Source: Polyangiaceae bacterium (lineage in GTDB: Bacteria > Myxococcota > Polyangia > Polyangiales > Polyangiaceae). From it: a DNA stretch of 10,059 nt. The position numbers and the translations under genes are program-made. Below are positions 1-7,829 of this stretch, in pieces; the first letter of the stretch is position 1, and every line of letters starts with the position of its first letter. The stretch lies in the NCBI GenBank assembly GCA_025936205.1, contig JAICTU010000338.1, positions 1 to 10,059 on the forward strand, given 5' to 3'. Under the pieces are notes generated by a model. That model was given only the letters and a program-made list of their open reading frames with translations, had not been told where the DNA came from and searched no databases.

Positions 1-817
1 AGACCTCGGTCTTGCCCGAGGCTGTGACCCCGTGCAGCAGGAACGCGTGGTTGGTTCTCGACTCCAGCTGCTGCTCGATGGCGCGCACGGCGCTGGCTTG
101 TGCCGCGTTCAGCTCGGGTGGCACGTCGCGAGCGATCGGTCCCGAGAAGAACTCGCCATCGATCTCGGAGCGCTGCTCGGTCTGCACCAGACCCAGGGCT
201 TCCAGCTTATTCACCGCGGCGCGCGCGTTGCCCCAGCGCTCCACCAGATCCGGCAGCCGCACGCTCTGCTGCTCGACGAGGTGCTGCCAGACCTCCTTGG
301 CCTGGCCCTTCAGCTTGCCCTCCAGCGCTGCCCGCACGCCGGGCTCGGGCACGCGAGCCGTCACGTGCGCGAGGGCGCGGCCCACTGCCGCGAGCCGCCG
401 CTCCGGCGACAGCCCGTCCTGCTGCAGCGCGCGAGCGCGCGTGCGTTCCACCGCCGGCACCGCCAGCCGCAGCACCTCGCCGATCGGCGCCAGGTAGTAG
501 TTGCTGAGCTCGCAGAGGAATCCGAGCAACTCGGACGGCAGCACGGGCTCCGCGTCCACCACGGCCAGGATCGGCTTGAGCTTCTGTCGATCCACTCCCG
601 GGTCGCCATGCTTCACCTCCAGCACCACGCCCAGAATGCGCCGGCCGCGCAGACCGCAGACCACGCGCGCGCCCGTGACCGCGCTCGGCGCCAGCGCCTC
701 TGGGATCAGAAACGAATACGAGCGCCCGAGCGGCATGAACAGCGCCACCTCGGCAAAATGCAAGGGCTCGGTCGGGGCGGGGTCGCGCGCGAGAGCCGCT
801 TCGAACGTCGTCTGCAC
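1..817 (-). CDS. priA: Primosomal protein N' (PriA helicase), N-terminal part, cut by window edge
   Basis: PriA is the 3'-to-5' superfamily 2 DNA helicase that recognises stalled or collapsed replication forks and reloads the replicative helicase. The visible 272 codons begin MQTTFEAALARDP. Residues about 20-120 look like the PriA 3'-DNA-end-binding domain (short motifs FMPLGRSYSF and ELSNYYLAPIGEVL, typical of the family). Residues about 170-215 look like the winged-helix domain. A Q-motif-like LNAAQ sits at 236-240, and the Walker A motif GVTASGKT at 263-270 is followed by EV, the PriA form of this loop. The zinc-binding and C-terminal domains lie beyond base 1, so the truncation comes from the window and not from mutation. 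The start is GTG at 817-815, which shares its first G with the TAG stop of the upstream permease (TAGTG), implying translational coupling. No ATG gives a full N-terminus. Identification is firm; the exact start is likely. Confidence 0.95.
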   Translation of the reverse strand, partial: MQTTFEAALARDPAPTEPLHFAEVALFMPLGRSYSFLIPEALAPSAVTGARVVCGLRGRRILGVVLEVKHGDPGVDRQKLKPILAVVDAEPVLPSELLGFLCELSNYYLAPIGEVLRLAVPAVERTRARALQQDGLSPERRLAAVGRALAHVTARVPEPGVRAALEGKLKGQAKEVWQHLVEQQSVRLPDLVERWGNARAAVNKLEALGLVQTEQRSEIDGEFFSGPIARDVPPELNAAQASAVRAIEQQLESRTNHAFLLHGVTASGKTEV

Positions 818-2043
818 TACTCGCGCCCCAGAGCCTGCACCGGATCGAGCGAGGCTGCGCGCCAGGAAGGCACGAGCCCGAACAGCACCCCGATGGCGCT
901 GCTCACGCCCAGCGCCAGGCATAGCGCGGCGAGCGAGGGCTGCATCGGCAGCGACAGCGCGCGGGCCAGCCCCAGCACCGCCGCGACCGACAGTGCCGCG
1001 CCGAGTGCTCCGCCGATCGCCGACAGCAACACCGATTCGGTCAAGAACTGCACGAGGATATCCCAGCGCGAAGCGCCGATGGCCATGCGGATGCCGATGT
1101 CGCGCGTGCGTTCTGTGACCGAGACCAGCATGATGTTCATGATCCCGATGCCGCCCACGAGCAGGCTGATGGCCGCCACCGAGGTCAGCAGCAAGCGCAG
1201 GATCTGTACCACGCGGTCCTGCGTCTCACGGAAGGCATCCTGTCCGCGGATCCGGAAGTCGTCGCTGGCGCCTTCCCACAGGCCATGGCGCTCGCGCAAG
1301 ATCACCCCGGCTTCGCTCTTCGCGGAGGCCACCGTGGCGTCGCTGGTCGCGCCGAGCACCAGTTGCTGAACCCGGCCGTGCTTCGTCGGTTGCAGCTTGG
1401 CGCGCTTGGTGGCGATGGGTACGAGGATCACATCATCCTGCTCCTGGCCGAAGGCACCCTGGCCCTTCTCCGCCAGCACGCCCAGCACCTGAAACGGGTG
1501 GCGCCCGATGCGCAGCACGCGGCCCACCGGGTCGATGTCTCCGAACAGATCGTTTGCCACCTTCTTGCCGATCAAGCAGACGCGGCTGGCTGTTTTCTCC
1601 GCCTGCTCGGACCAGACCTCGCCGCTCGCCAGGGGCCAGGCGCGCAGCTCCAGGAACTTCTGATTGGTGCCGATCACTTCGGTGCTGACGCCGTAGCCGC
1701 CGAACGCGACATCCGCGCGCGAGGTGAGGATCGGCGCGACCGCGCGCACGCTCGGCGCATCGCGCGCGATCGCCTGCCCGTCGCCCTCGGTCAGGCGCGG
1801 CTCCCATTGCTGTTGCTGGGCGCCGGTGGTCTGCGGCTGCTCGGGCGAGATGTTCAGCGTATTCTGCCCCATGCTCGCCAGCTTCTGCTGGACGGCGATC
1901 TGCGTGCCTTCGCCCAGCGCGACCACCGTCACCACCGCGGCCACGCCGACCAGGATGCCGAAGGCGGTCAGCGCAGCGCGCAGCGGCCACTGCAAGAGGG
2001 CCGCGAAGGCGAGCGACAGAGGCGTGAGCAGATAGCGAAGCAT
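817..2043 (-). CDS. MacB/FtsX-type ABC transporter permease (second of two)
   Basis: Inner-membrane permease subunit of a MacAB-like tripartite export pump, 408 aa. The layout is the MacB permease pattern: a short cytoplasmic N-terminus, TM1 at about 23-44 (GILVGVAAVVTVVALGEG), a large periplasmic MacB_PCD domain at about 46-280, then three TM segments at about 283-307, 332-358 and 370-392. The FtsX-domain hallmark GGIGIMNIMLVSVTER spans about 297-312, followed by the cytoplasmic RDIGIRMAIGA loop that contacts the ATPase. The C-terminus AASLDPVQALGRE matches the family ending. It has no ATPase domain, unlike classical MacB, so it must use the ATPase encoded upstream. It starts 12 nt after the first permease with ATG and no strong ribosome site, and its stop codon overlaps the priA start. 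The substrate cannot be read from sequence; macrolides, peptides, lipoproteins or siderophores are all known for the family. Confidence 0.93.
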   Translation of the reverse strand: MLRYLLTPLSLAFAALLQWPLRAALTAFGILVGVAAVVTVVALGEGTQIAVQQKLASMGQNTLNISPEQPQTTGAQQQQWEPRLTEGDGQAIARDAPSVRAVAPILTSRADVAFGGYGVSTEVIGTNQKFLELRAWPLASGEVWSEQAEKTASRVCLIGKKVANDLFGDIDPVGRVLRIGRHPFQVLGVLAEKGQGAFGQEQDDVILVPIATKRAKLQPTKHGRVQQLVLGATSDATVASAKSEAGVILRERHGLWEGASDDFRIRGQDAFRETQDRVVQILRLLLTSVAAISLLVGGIGIMNIMLVSVTERTRDIGIRMAIGASRWDILVQFLTESVLLSAIGGALGAALSVAAVLGLARALSLPMQPSLAALCLALGVSSAIGVLFGLVPSWRAASLDPVQALGRE

Positions 2044-2055
2044 CGTTGCCGCGGG

Positions 2056-3275
2056 CTATTCGTAGCGCAGTGCTTCGATCGGATCGAGGCGGGCGGCGCG
2101 TTGCGCGGGCCAGAAGCCGAACGCGACACCGAGAACGACGCTGGTGCCCAGCGCGGCGCCCACGGCGGTGAGCGGCAAGGACAGCGTCCAGCCCAGCTGC
2201 CGCTCCAGAATGCGCAGCCCGGCGATCGCCAGCGCGAGGCCGGCGACTCCGCCGAAGCAGGTGAGGGTGATGGCCTCGGCCAGGAACTGCCAGCGGATGT
2301 CCTGCTGCCGGGCTCCCACCGCCAGCCGCGTGCCGATCTCGCGGCGCCGCTCGGTGACGTTGACGAGCATGATGTTCATGACGCCGACCCCGCCCACGAA
2401 CAGCGAGATCGCCGCCACGCTGATCAGCACCAGCGACAACACCTGGTAGATCTCCTCCTCGCTCTTGCGGAAGGAGTCCTGCGTGAGCAGGCGGAAATCG
2501 CGCTTGCCTGCCGAGCCGATGCGGTGCTGCTCCATCATCACCTGATCCATCTGGTCGCGCAGCCCCTCGACGCGGGCCGAGTCGGGCGCGGATGCGATGA
2601 TGATGTCGACCTTGCGCTCGTGGCCGGGGAACACGCGAGCGTGCCAGCCGCCGATCGGCATCACCAGGCGATTGTCTTGATCGCTGCCGAAAGGCGACTG
2701 CCCCTTGCGCGATAACAAGCCAATGATCTCGAAGCGGTGCCGGCCGATGCGCACGGAGTAGCCCACCGGATCGTTCTTGCCGAACAGCTTCTCCGCGGCG
2801 CTGGCCCCGATCAGACAGACCTTGGCCTTTGCATCTACCTCGCTGCGGCTCAGGTCACGCCCCGATTCGATGGCGTAGCCGCGCACGGTCGCGTAGTCCT
2901 GATCCGCGCCCACGACGTCGATGCTCGCCGTTTCGAAATCGCTCACCACCTGCGTCGTGGTGCTCGAATAGACAGTGATCGCCCTGAGCCCGGGCACCTC
3001 GCGGCGGATGGCCTCCGCGTCCTCCACCATCAGGCGGTGCCCAGCGCGCTCGCCGGCGCGCGACTGGCCTTCGCCCTCGCCGTTGAATACATAGATCAGG
3101 TTGGAGCCCAGGCTCTGGATCTGCTCCGCCACCTGGCCGCGCGCCGACTCACCCAGCGCCACCACGGTGACCACCGCGGCGATGCCGATCAAGATGCCCA
3201 GCACGGTGAGCGTCGAGCGCAGGCCGGAGCGCACCACCGAGCGCAGTGCCAGCCAGAGCGGTTCCCAGAATGCGC

Positions 3276-3279
<4 letters not shown>
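2056..3279 (-). CDS. MacB/FtsX-type ABC transporter permease (first of two)
   Basis: Inner-membrane permease, 407 aa, paralogous to the next gene but clearly diverged. TM1 is at about 22-43 (LGILIGIAAVVTVVALGE), the periplasmic MacB_PCD domain covers about 45-278 (with VCLIGASAAEKLFG at 154-167, a motif shared with its neighbour), and three C-terminal TM segments lie at about 281-306, 335-356 and 370-392. The FtsX signature GGVGVMNIMLVNVTERRREIG and the ending AARLDPIEALRYE are both present. The start is GTG at 3279-3277, overlapping the ATPase TGA stop by 4 nt (GTGA), so the two are translationally coupled. The two permeases plausibly form a heterodimer around a homodimer of the ATPase, by analogy with LolC/LolE; homodimers of each are an alternative. 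The substrate is unknown. Confidence 0.93.
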
Positions 3280-4057
<778 letters not shown>

Positions 4058-4058
<1 letters not shown>

Positions 4059-5395
4059 CAGAAAATACCGAGAAACTTGCGGCGCTCGCTCTCCGGAGAG
4101 CTGCGCTCTTCGGTGACCACCCGCACGCCGAGCGCCAGAGTATCGTCGTGCAACTCGGTCCACACACCGTCGCTGATGCCGACTTTGACCAAGCGTGCGG
4201 CGAGCTTGGGCTCGACGGGTTTGCCTTCAACAGCCGGCGGGCTCTCATCCAGCACGAACAGGCGGCGCTGCCCGGGCACCGGCTCCTGTGCGCCACCGAG
4301 CGCTTCCGGTGCCTTGGGCTTGAAGCGCAGCGCCGAGTTGCGCACCGCCTTGACGCCCTGCACCGACTCGGCGGTGACGGTCACGGTCGCGGTCATGCCC
4401 GGGCGTAGCGCCAGCTCATCGTTGCGCACGTCGATCACCGCGGCGTACGTCACGACACCGAGCACCTCGGTCGGGCTGTAGCGGATCTGCGTCACCGTAC
4501 CGGCAAAAGTGCGCTCTGGAAAAGCATCCACGCGGATCTGCGCGGACATGCCTTCGCGCAGCTTGCCGACGTCGGCCTCGTCGATGTCCGCCAGCACCTG
4601 CATGGCCGATAGATCCTGGGCGATCACGAACAAAACCGGCGCCGAGAAGCTCGAGGCCACGGTCTGCCCGGGGTCGACGGAGCGATCGATCACGATGCCG
4701 TCGATCGGCGAATAGATCTTGGTATAGGCGAGGGTGGTATTCGCGCTCTGCAGCTGCGCCGCCAGGCCCTCGACCTGTGCGTTCTGCGCCAGCACGTCGG
4801 CGGACGCGATGCGCAGCGCGTTGCGCATCTGGTCCAGCTCTGCTTGCGACGCGATCGACTCCTTGCGCAGCCCCTCGGTGCGCTCCAGGTTCACGCGCGC
4901 GGAGGCCTCGGCCGCGCGCGCCCGCTCCAGCTGCGCCTGAGCCGCGCGAAACTGCCCGCTCACCTGGCTCACCTGGGCGCCGAACAAGCTCGGGTCGATC
5001 TCCGCCAGCAGGTCGCCCTTCTTCACCCGGCGGTTGAAGTCCGCGTAGACCTTCACCACTCGGCCCGAGACCTGCGTGCCGACTTTGACCTCCGTGAGCG
5101 GGCGCAGCTTGCCGCTCGACTCGACCGTCTCGGAGATGTCGCGCTGTTCGATGGCCTGCGTCACAAAGCGCGGGGGCGCATCCGTGGGCTGCTCGCCCTT
5201 GCGAGCATAGGCAGCTCCCGCCACCGCCAGCACCAGCACGATACCGGCCGCCAGCTTGCCGTAGCGGCCGTTGCGCCGCGAGCGCAGCTCGCGCTCCAGG
5301 GCGGTGACGGCGTCGAGATCGGCCGAGCCCACGCGCGCGGCCACGCTACGCCGGGGGGAGGGAAGTTCGCGCTGCTCTTCTGCGATACCAGTCAT
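4058..5395 (-). CDS. MacA/HlyD-family periplasmic adaptor (membrane fusion) protein
   Basis: Periplasmic adaptor of a tripartite efflux pump, joining the inner-membrane ABC unit to an outer-membrane channel; 445 aa. There is an unusually long, charged cytoplasmic N-terminus of about 45 residues, one TM anchor at about 46-65 (AAGIVLVLAVAGAAYA), a first lipoyl half at about 93-133 (VKVGTQVSGRVVKVYADF), an alpha-helical hairpin at about 134-222 rich in Ala, Gln, Glu and Arg heptads, a second lipoyl half at about 225-250 (YSPIDGIVIDRSVDPGQTV), a beta-barrel around 262-330 and a membrane-proximal domain to the end. YSPIDGIV and the LRPGMTATVTV segment are characteristic of MacA. I chose ATG at 5395; a TTG two codons upstream at 5401 has a slightly better spaced GAG and cannot be excluded. 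It is first in the operon, so its promoter lies in the divergent region to the right. No TolC-like partner is in this window. Confidence 0.94.
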
Positions 5396-5647
5396 CAGCA
5401 ACCGGCTACTCTACGGCATGTCGGGTGCACCAGGGCAATCGCGGCGCGCGCCGCGCCCGCACACGCCGGCTTGGCCATTTGACCGGTGGAAATTTCTTCA
5501 GCCGGGACGGGAAGATGCTGTCGTTTCCGGGTAAGCGTCGTGCTCCGGTGTGTGGAGGCAAGCCACGAGTCCATCGGCGATCGAAGTCGACGAGCTGGGC
5601 CCGTCCTCGTTCGTTGCTGACGCTCACGCGAGTGGAGTTCAGCGCCG

Positions 5648-5677
5648 CTCGGGCGCCCGCGGATCTGTGCGCCCGAG
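5648..5677. repeat. Perfect 9-bp inverted repeat in the divergent promoter region
   Basis: CTCGGGCGC at 5648-5656 is exactly inverted as GCGCCCGAG at 5669-5677, with a 12-nt loop that includes the palindrome CCGCGG. It ends 87 bp before the GH6 start. It could be an operator for a dimeric regulator, a structured leader hairpin, or a terminator stem without a T-tract. At this GC content a 9-bp match can also arise by chance. Confidence 0.45.
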
Positions 5678-5755
5678 TGTTCAATTTCGCGAGCGCGTGA
5701 GGGCTGAGACGGATCCGGCGCAAAGCTTTACAAGTCCGGGAAGGCTAGGCTATCT

Positions 5756-5760
5756 GGGAG
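5756..5760 (+). promoter_or_regulatory. Ribosome binding site of the GH6 gene
   Basis: GGGAG lies 4 nt before the ATG at 5765. The spacing is a little short, but it supports this start, which also gives a proper lipoprotein signal peptide. Confidence 0.5.
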
Positions 5761-5764
5761 CGCC

Positions 5765-6811
5765 ATGCGCATCCGAGGCCTCCGGCGTCCTTGTTTGGCT
5801 GCCGTGTTCGCAGCGCCCGCGGTCGGCGTGGCCGTGCTGTCGGGTTGCGCGCATCACGGCGCAGGAGCTGCCAGCGCAGCAAGCGCGCCCGCTGCGGCGC
5901 CTGCGCTCGTCCCCGGTGCCAATCCGTTCGCGGGCATCCAGATCTATCGAGCTCCCTACTCGAACGCCGAGAACGCCCAGCATCGGCTGGAGAAGTCCTC
6001 CCCTGCCGACGCTGCGCTCGTGGCCAAGATCGCCGCGCAGCCGCAGGCCAGCTGGTTCGGCAGCTGGAGCGGCGACATCGAGACCTCCGTCACCAACTAC
6101 GTCAACGCCGCGGATCGCGCGGGCCAGCTGGCATTGCTGGTGGCCTACAACGTACCGAATCGGGACTGCGGCCAGTATTCGGCGGGCGGCGCCAGCGATT
6201 CCAGCGCGTACCTCGAGTGGATCAAGGGCTTCGCGGCGGGCATCGGTTCGCGCCGCGCGGTCGTGGTGCTCGAGCCCGATGCGCTCGGCTTGCTGACGGC
6301 GTGCCTCTCGCCCGAAGACCAGGGCAAACGCCTGGACATGATTCATCAAGCGGTCCTGACGCTGAAGGCTCAGCCAGGCACGGCGGTGTACATCGATGCC
6401 GGGCATTCGCACTGGGGGCCCGCGTCCGACATGGCGGAGCGCCTGAAAAAGGCCGGCATCGCGGACGCGCGCGGCTTCGCCCTCAACACCTCGAACTTCC
6501 GTGCCGACGAGGAGCTGCTGCCCTTCGCCAAGGATTTGATCGCGGCGCTCGGGCTCGAGACGCATTTCGTGATCGACTCCAGCCGCAATGGCAACGGCCC
6601 GTCCCCGGCGGGAGATCCGCAGGACTGGTGCAATCCCGAGGGCAGGGCGCTCGGCCGTGCCCCAACCAGCGACACCGGCAACCCGGCACAGGACGCGTTC
6701 CTCTGGCTGAAGCGCCCGGGTGAGTCCGACGGCGAGTGCAAGGGCGGTCCGGCGGCGGGGCAGTGGTTCGAAGCTCGTGCCCTCGAGATGGCCCGGAATG
6801 CCAAGTGGTGA
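5765..6811 (+). CDS. Glycoside hydrolase family 6 lipoprotein (endoglucanase/cellobiohydrolase type)
   Basis: GH6 enzymes cleave beta-1,4-glucan (cellulose) with inversion. The protein is 348 aa. A lipoprotein signal peptide ends in the lipobox LSGC (Cys28), with Ala at +2, so outer-membrane or surface attachment is likely. An Ala/Pro-rich linker runs to about 52 and the catalytic domain from there to the end. By comparison with Trichoderma Cel6A, key residues are present: Tyr128 and Asp134 in YNVPNRDC, the catalytic acid Asp172 in LEPDAL, Asp211 in YIDAGH, WCNPEGRALG at 288-297, and Asp322 in KRPGESDG. Cys135/Cys180 and Cys289/Cys325 sit where the two conserved GH6 disulfides are found. No carbohydrate-binding module is attached. 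It leads a probable operon: its 3' end overlaps the next gene by 14 nt. Whether it acts as an endo- or exo-enzyme cannot be decided from the sequence. Confidence 0.95.
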   Translation: MRIRGLRRPCLAAVFAAPAVGVAVLSGCAHHGAGAASAASAPAAAPALVPGANPFAGIQIYRAPYSNAENAQHRLEKSSPADAALVAKIAAQPQASWFGSWSGDIETSVTNYVNAADRAGQLALLVAYNVPNRDCGQYSAGGASDSSAYLEWIKGFAAGIGSRRAVVVLEPDALGLLTACLSPEDQGKRLDMIHQAVLTLKAQPGTAVYIDAGHSHWGPASDMAERLKKAGIADARGFALNTSNFRADEELLPFAKDLIAALGLETHFVIDSSRNGNGPSPAGDPQDWCNPEGRALGRAPTSDTGNPAQDAFLWLKRPGESDGECKGGPAAGQWFEARALEMARNAKW

Positions 6812-7817
6812 CCCTTTCCCGGGGATACCCCATGCCCCGGGACCTCTGCGGGTCGGTGTGGACGAGAACGGCCTCGGCGCGCGCATCGGGCCGTTGGTCG
6901 TAACCGCGGTGCTGGCTCACGTCAGCGGCGACGGGCAGCGCTGGGTGTCACGGCGGCCCCGAGGCAAGCTGGCCAAGGATCTGGACGACTCCAAACGCCT
7001 CGTCAGTCATGGCAATTTCGCTCTGGGCGAAGCCTGGGCGCGGGTGCTCACCGGCGACCGCTGGGCAACCCCTCAGGCGCTCTTCGAGCACCTCTCGCTG
7101 GAACGCGCCGACAGCCTGCGCCGTGATTGTCCGGGGCACATCGAGAGCCAGTGCTGGGGCCTCGCGGGCGAGAGCTTTGGCGCGGAAGAGCCCTTGCTGG
7201 GGCGGGTCTCCGGGCACCTGGACAAGCTGCGGGAGCGCGGTATCGACGTTCAGCGCGTTCAGGTGGCGATCGTGTGTACGCGGCGCCTCAACCAGGGGCG
7301 CCTGCAAGGCAAAAATCGCTTTATCAGCGACTTGCACGCCATGGAGAGCCTGCTGCTCGCCCTGCGCGAGCAAAGCTCGGGCGACCTGCTGGCGACTTGT
7401 GGCAAGGTGGGCGGTATGACCGAATACGACCGGTTTTTCGGTCCTCTCGCGGGCCGCCTGCATACTTCCCTGCAGGTGAGACGCGAGCGCAGCGCGTATT
7501 ACTTCCCCGGCCTGGGCGAGTTGCACTTCGTGCAAGACGCCGACGCGCGCGACGTGCTCGTGATGCTGGCGTCGCTCGTCGGCAAGTACGTGCGCGAGCT
7601 ATTGATGGCGCGCATCTCGCGCTTCTACGATGGCGATGAGGAGCCGGCTTCTGCGGGCACGTCTGCGGCGGGTGCGGCGCTGGGCGTCAGCGGTTATCAC
7701 GATGAGCGTACCGACGCCTGGGTCGCGGCCACCGCGCCACGGCGCCGCGTGCTGCGCATCGTCGACGACTGCTTCGAGCGCACCCGAGATGTTGTCGCTC
7801 GAGATGTTGTTGCATGA
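6798..7817 (+). CDS. Divergent RNase HII-fold protein with altered active-site motifs
   Basis: 339 aa, not a standard RnhB. Collinear motifs place it in the RNase H2 superfamily. Strand 1 reads VGVDENGLGARIGPLVV (19-35), replacing the GIDEAGRG of RNase HII. DDSKRL at 63-68 equals the DSK(K/R)L motif. NRFISDLHAMESLLLAL at 173-189 matches the helix that in RnhB reads IN..QATLLAM. QDADARD...LASLVGKYVRELLM at 246-270 matches GD....AASILAKVTRD. A C-terminal SGYHDERTDAWV (298-309) resembles the RnhB GY.T.EH..AL segment. Asp22, Glu23 and Asp247 or Asp249 are kept. The third acidic position, VDG in RnhB, seems to read TCGK (200-203), and the Arg of the GRG ribonucleotide-sensing motif is Leu. It is also over 100 residues longer than usual bacterial RNase HII. 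The start is ATG at 6798 inside the GH6 gene; no later start would keep strand 1. It may be a specialised nuclease or a non-catalytic nucleic-acid binder. The fold is inferred from motifs alone. Confidence 0.75.
   Translation: MPSGDPFPGIPHAPGPLRVGVDENGLGARIGPLVVTAVLAHVSGDGQRWVSRRPRGKLAKDLDDSKRLVSHGNFALGEAWARVLTGDRWATPQALFEHLSLERADSLRRDCPGHIESQCWGLAGESFGAEEPLLGRVSGHLDKLRERGIDVQRVQVAIVCTRRLNQGRLQGKNRFISDLHAMESLLLALREQSSGDLLATCGKVGGMTEYDRFFGPLAGRLHTSLQVRRERSAYYFPGLGELHFVQDADARDVLVMLASLVGKYVRELLMARISRFYDGDEEPASAGTSAAGAALGVSGYHDERTDAWVAATAPRRRVLRIVDDCFERTRDVVARDVVA
7785..7814 (+). repeat. 15-bp tandem duplication at the 3' end of the RNase HII-like gene
   Basis: CGAGATGTTGTCGCT (7785-7799) is followed at once by CGAGATGTTGTTGCA (7800-7814), two mismatches in 15. 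It is in frame and encodes RDVVA twice, forming the last ten residues of the protein just before the stop. It looks like a replication-slippage duplication. Confidence 0.75.
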
Positions 7818-7820
7818 GGG
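7816..7820 (+). promoter_or_regulatory. Ribosome binding site of the MATE gene
   Basis: GAGGG lies 9 nt before the ATG at 7830 and overlaps the stop codon of the upstream gene, supporting re-initiation after it. A competing GAGG at 7882-7885 precedes an in-frame ATG at 7890. Confidence 0.5.
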
Positions 7821-7829
7821 CGGTGTCGC

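Larger units (their letters stand above)
5396..5764. promoter_or_regulatory. Divergent intergenic region between efflux operon and GH6 cluster
   Basis: 369 bp separate the leftward fusion-protein gene from the rightward GH6 gene, so promoters for both transcripts should lie here. I see no convincing paired -35/-10 elements. TTGACC at 5479-5484 and TTTACA at 5727-5732 resemble -35 boxes on the plus strand, but neither has a good -10 at 16-18 bp, and the second would put transcription start almost on the GH6 start codon. Short open frames cross the region on both strands (for example 5425-5700 plus and 5406-5723 minus), but their arginine- and proline-rich products show no domain and I do not call them. 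The clearest structure is the inverted repeat listed separately. Confidence 0.6.

Noticed and set aside
32..1369. 445-codon plus-strand open frame opposite priA and the second permease
   Set aside because: The minus strand encodes clear PriA and FtsX motifs over the same bases; the plus product has no family resemblance.
1285..2715. 476-codon plus-strand open frame across both permease genes
   Set aside because: It is antisense to two well-supported permeases, its product is a His/Ala/Arg/Gln-rich sequence with no domain, and such frames are expected opposite GC-rich genes.
4059..4163. Upstream extension of the ABC ATPase into the adaptor gene
   Set aside because: The extra 35 residues read the adaptor gene out of frame and lack family similarity; the ATG at 4058 in the TGATG overlap fits the operon pattern.
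5425..5700. Small plus-strand open frame (91 codons) in the divergent intergenic region
   Set aside because: No ribosome site, arginine-rich, no known domain, and it overlaps a competing frame on the other strand with equally poor support.
5727..5756. TTTACA plus a TATCTG-like box as a sigma-70 promoter for the GH6 gene
   Set aside because: The -10 match is poor and transcription would begin at or beyond the ribosome binding site and start codon.
6720..6797. Earlier GTG start for the RNase HII-like gene
   Set aside because: It would overlap the GH6 coding sequence by 92 nt and add an Arg/Ser-rich segment that is only the GH6 3' end in another frame.
5750..6886. 378-codon minus-strand open frame opposite the GH6 gene
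   Set aside because: The plus strand carries the full GH6 active site; the antisense product is Arg/Gly-rich and featureless.
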